From NCBI GenBank assembly GCA_023701245.1, contig JAMPXK010000013.1, positions 1 to 48,215 of the forward strand: 48,215 bases of DNA. The letters run 5' to 3'. The position numbers were made by a program, and so were the translations under genes. Origin of the DNA: Elusimicrobiales bacterium. GTDB taxonomy: Bacteria; Elusimicrobiota; Elusimicrobia; Elusimicrobiales; UBA9959. The notes beneath the pieces were generated by a model. The model was not told the DNA's origin and did not search any database. It saw nothing but the letters and a program-made list of their open reading frames with translations. This document shows positions 46,471 to 48,215 of this stretch, piece by piece. The first letter of the stretch is position 1. Every line of letters starts with the position of its first letter.

Positions 46471-47391
46471 ATGGCGAGCACGGTCTTTATCCTGAACCCG
46501 GCGGCCGGCCACGGCCGGGCCGGGCGCGTCTGGGCGGGCCTGAAGAACGCCGCCCTGCGCCTGCAGCCGGATTCCCAATGCCTGGTCACGGAGCGAGCGG
46601 GGCACGCGGCCCAGCTGGCGCGCGCGCTGACAGAGCGCGGGGTTTCGCGCCTTATCGCCGTTGGCGGCGACGGCACGTTCAGCGAAATGCTGGAAGGCGT
46701 GATGGCCGCGCCCGAACATCTGCGGCGCGGCGTCACGCTGGGCGCCGTTCCGGCCGGCTCCGGCTGCGACCTGGCGCGCCACCTGCGCTACCCCGCGGAC
46801 CGCGACGGGCTGGTGGCCCTGCTGGCCCGCGGCCGGGCCAGGCCGCTCGACGTGGGCCGCCTGCGCTTCACCCGGGACGACGGTGCCCCCGCCGAAAGGC
46901 ACTTCATCAACATCGCCGCGTTCGGCCTGGCGGGGGACGTGGCGCACGGCATAAAAGCGATGGGGAAGCCTCTGGGCGGAACGCTTTCTTACGCCGTCGC
47001 CTCCGTGAAGGCCATGCTGACCGCGCGCGCGAAGGAGCTTCGCCTCATAGCCGACGGAAAGGATATTTCGGGACGCTATCACCTGGGCGTGCTGGCCAAT
47101 ACGTCTTCCATGGGCGGCGGCATGCTGATAGCCCCGGGTACCGCGGACGACGACGGGCTGATGGACCTGGTGCTGGTCTCCGATATGGGCCGCCTGGCCC
47201 TGGCAAGGAATTTCCCGAAGCTGTACGCCGGCACGCACCTCGGGGAGCCGGGGATCACCCTTACGCGGGTGCGCCGGCTGGAAGCCTCCTGCGGCGAGAC
47301 CGTTTACCTCAACATAGACGGCGAAGCCGACGGCAGGTTCCCGGCGGTTTTTGAAGTGCTGCCCAAAGCGATAAAGGTGCTTGCCCCATGA
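46471..47391 (+). CDS. diacylglycerol/sphingoid-base kinase-like lipid kinase
   Basis: 306 aa. DAGK catalytic fold: FILNPAAGHGRAGRVW, the ATP motif LIAVGGDGTFSEMLEG, VPAGSGCDLARHL, NIAAFGLAGDVA, and a late NIDGEADGRFPAVFEVLP. The family (DgkB, YegS, eukaryotic sphingosine kinase) phosphorylates lipid hydroxyls on the membrane. Its lipid substrate is not evident; the SPT-like gene in this window makes a sphingoid base one option alongside diacylglycerol. The stop overlaps the hemolysin III start (ATGA). Confidence 0.88.
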   Translation: MASTVFILNPAAGHGRAGRVWAGLKNAALRLQPDSQCLVTERAGHAAQLARALTERGVSRLIAVGGDGTFSEMLEGVMAAPEHLRRGVTLGAVPAGSGCDLARHLRYPADRDGLVALLARGRARPLDVGRLRFTRDDGAPAERHFINIAAFGLAGDVAHGIKAMGKPLGGTLSYAVASVKAMLTARAKELRLIADGKDISGRYHLGVLANTSSMGGGMLIAPGTADDDGLMDLVLVSDMGRLALARNFPKLYAGTHLGEPGITLTRVRRLEASCGETVYLNIDGEADGRFPAVFEVLPKAIKVLAP

Positions 47392-48002
47392 AAAAACCCG
47401 AGCTCTTCAACTGCGTCACTCATATCGCCGGAGCGGTGCTGGCCCTGGCCGGTCTGGTGGTGCTGGTGGTTTCCGCGTCCATGCGCGGAGACGCCTGGCG
47501 CATCACCAGTTTCTCCATTTACGGGGCCACGCTGTTCCTGCTCTATCTTTCCTCCTCGCTTTACCACAGCGCCACCGGCAACGTCAAGAAGGTCCTGCGC
47601 GTTATCGACCATCAGAGCATTTACCTGCTGATAGCCGGCACCTATACGCCGTTCACGCTGGTGACGCTGCGCGGTCCCTGGGGCTGGTCGCTGTTCGGGG
47701 TGGTCTGGGGACTGGCCGCTTTCGGCGTGGTGCTGGACGCGCTGCACGGCAGCGGCCGGCGCATCCCGCAGCTGATCATCTATCTCCTTATGGGCTGGCT
47801 TATAGTCCTGGCGCTGGGGCCGCTCTTTCGCGCGCTGCCACCCTGGGGCGTTGGCTGGCTTATGGCGGGCGGCCTGTTCTATACCTCGGGCGTGGCCTTT
47901 TACGTCATGGACAAGCGCTTCCCGTATTTCCACGGTGTCTGGCACCTGTTCGTCCTGGCCGGCAGCCTGTGCCACTATTTCGCCGTGCTGTTCTATATTT
48001 AG
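47388..48002 (+). CDS. trhA: hemolysin III family (PAQR) membrane protein
   Basis: 204 aa, seven predicted transmembrane helices. PAQR/HlyIII signature residues: N-terminal FNCVTHIAGAVLA, SLYHSATG, IDHQSIYLLIAGTYTPFTL and the C-terminal FPYFHGVWHLFVLAGSLCHY, where the His, Asp and Ser form the zinc site. TrhA-type proteins influence membrane lipid homeostasis in bacteria. Its pairing with a lipid kinase through an ATGA overlap supports a lipid role. The tRNA gene follows 49 bp downstream. Confidence 0.92.
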   Translation: MKKPELFNCVTHIAGAVLALAGLVVLVVSASMRGDAWRITSFSIYGATLFLLYLSSSLYHSATGNVKKVLRVIDHQSIYLLIAGTYTPFTLVTLRGPWGWSLFGVVWGLAAFGVVLDALHGSGRRIPQLIIYLLMGWLIVLALGPLFRALPPWGVGWLMAGGLFYTSGVAFYVMDKRFPYFHGVWHLFVLAGSLCHYFAVLFYI

Positions 48003-48031
48003 CCGTCTGGCCAGCGGCGGCCGGAATGTGG

Positions 48032-48037
48032 TAAAAT
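48032..48037 (+). promoter_or_regulatory. -10 box of the tRNA-Val gene
   Basis: TAAAAT ends 14 nt before the tRNA 5' end. No -35 visible. Confidence 0.45.
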
Positions 48038-48051
48038 TTATCCTGTAGCGC

Positions 48052-48126
48052 GGGTGGTTAGCTCAGCGGTAGAGCGCTGTCCTCACACGACAGATGTCAC
48101 AGGTTCAAATCCTGTACCACCCACCA
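48052..48126 (+). tRNA. tRNA-Val (anticodon CAC)
   Basis: A complete cloverleaf: acceptor GGGTGGT pairs fully with ACCACCC, D-arm GCTC/GAGC, anticodon stem CTGTC/GACAG with loop CTCACAC (C34-A35-C36), T-arm ACAGG/CCTGT with loop TTCAAAT, discriminator A, and an encoded CCA at 48124-48126. Reads valine GUG codons. Confidence 0.96.
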
Positions 48127-48144
48127 GATTTAACAAGGTGGTAA

Positions 48145-48166
48145 GCGGGTCATAATGATGACCCGC
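48145..48166 (+). other. 9-bp hairpin downstream of the tRNA
   Basis: GCGGGTCAT (48145-48153) pairs with ATGACCCGC (48158-48166) around AATG. No U-tract follows. It may aid 3' processing or termination of the tRNA transcript. Confidence 0.45.
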
Positions 48167-48202
48167 GGCAGGATTTGAAAGGCGGAGCCGCGAGGGCGGC
48201 AG

Positions 48203-48215
48203 AGATCGGAAGAGC
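48203..48215 (+). other. Illumina adapter remnant at the contig end
   Basis: The last 13 bases, AGATCGGAAGAGC, equal the first 13 bases of the standard TruSeq adapter. This is almost certainly sequencing residue, not biology. Confidence 0.93.

Overview
The window is a dense, GC-rich (about 65% by eye) bacterial chromosomal segment with about 52 protein genes, one tRNA gene and short intergenic gaps. It has no prophage, insertion-sequence transposase, CRISPR array or rRNA. The gene set is that of a free-living Gram-negative-type bacterium with many exported proteins, a heptose-phosphate adenylyltransferase, several response regulators and two HD-GYP proteins. The family mix (clostripain-like peptidase, odd secreted proteins, short Lys-rich proteins) reminds me of the Elusimicrobiota or a similar uncultivated phylum. 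That placement is an inference and would need marker-gene phylogeny. The last 13 bases equal the start of the Illumina TruSeq adapter, so this is probably the end of a metagenome contig.

Layout. 83-3344 (-): two-subunit FAD/Fe-S amino-acid-dehydrogenase-like complex. 3455-6182 (+): secreted protein, FolD, secreted Lys-rich protein, methyltransferase. 6286-9949 (-): response regulator, RlmN, and a carbamoyltransferase with two tiny membrane proteins, divergent from an SGNH/TPR protein (10041-11981, +). 11998-14843 (-): NadA, glycerophosphodiesterase (GDPD), PHP phosphoesterase and NifU-like genes. 15089-18741 (+): operon of three exported proteins behind a consensus promoter and a structured leader. 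18812-19696 (-): exported GDPD, followed by a palindromic repeat. 19913-22170 (+): TatD, secreted protein, TcdA. 22217-25734 (-): pilin-like protein, hydrolase, GlpT, CheC-like protein, CheY-like regulator. 25863-27039 (+): PilZ protein and nucleotidyltransferase. 27022-28628 (-): response regulator and HD-GYP protein. 28674-36354 (-): GNAT protein, serine-palmitoyltransferase-like enzyme, RfaE2, AccC, zinc-ribbon/TPR protein, AccB-like protein, Cdd and MtnP. 36529-41233 (-): secreted protein, GlyA, low-molecular-weight phosphatase, RsmI, GAF/HD-GYP protein. 41329-44194 (+): DapB, hydrolase, tandem-repeat basic protein, secreted protein. 44260-46112 (-): Cys-rich exported protein and a Rieske/FTR-like/glutaredoxin/Rieske operon. 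46282-48126 (+): 31-residue Lys-rich protein, diacylglycerol-kinase-like protein, hemolysin III and tRNA-Val.

How the genes fit together. An exported GDPD and a GlpT antiporter could salvage glycerophosphodiesters, with a second, cytosolic GDPD nearby. PilZ, two HD-GYP proteins, three receiver proteins and a CheC-like protein point to c-di-GMP and phosphorelay control. The most notable pattern is regulatory: at least eleven genes have a TANNNT -10 box 6-8 nt before the start codon, which predicts leaderless mRNAs. The best case is TTGACA-17-TATACT-6-ATG before the gene starting at 37440. The strongest candidates for undescribed biology are the four-gene Rieske/glutaredoxin/FTR-like operon, an AccB-like protein that has lost the AMKM biotinylation motif, the serine-palmitoyltransferase-like/GNAT pair, and two strongly expressed-looking small basic proteins with matching promoters.
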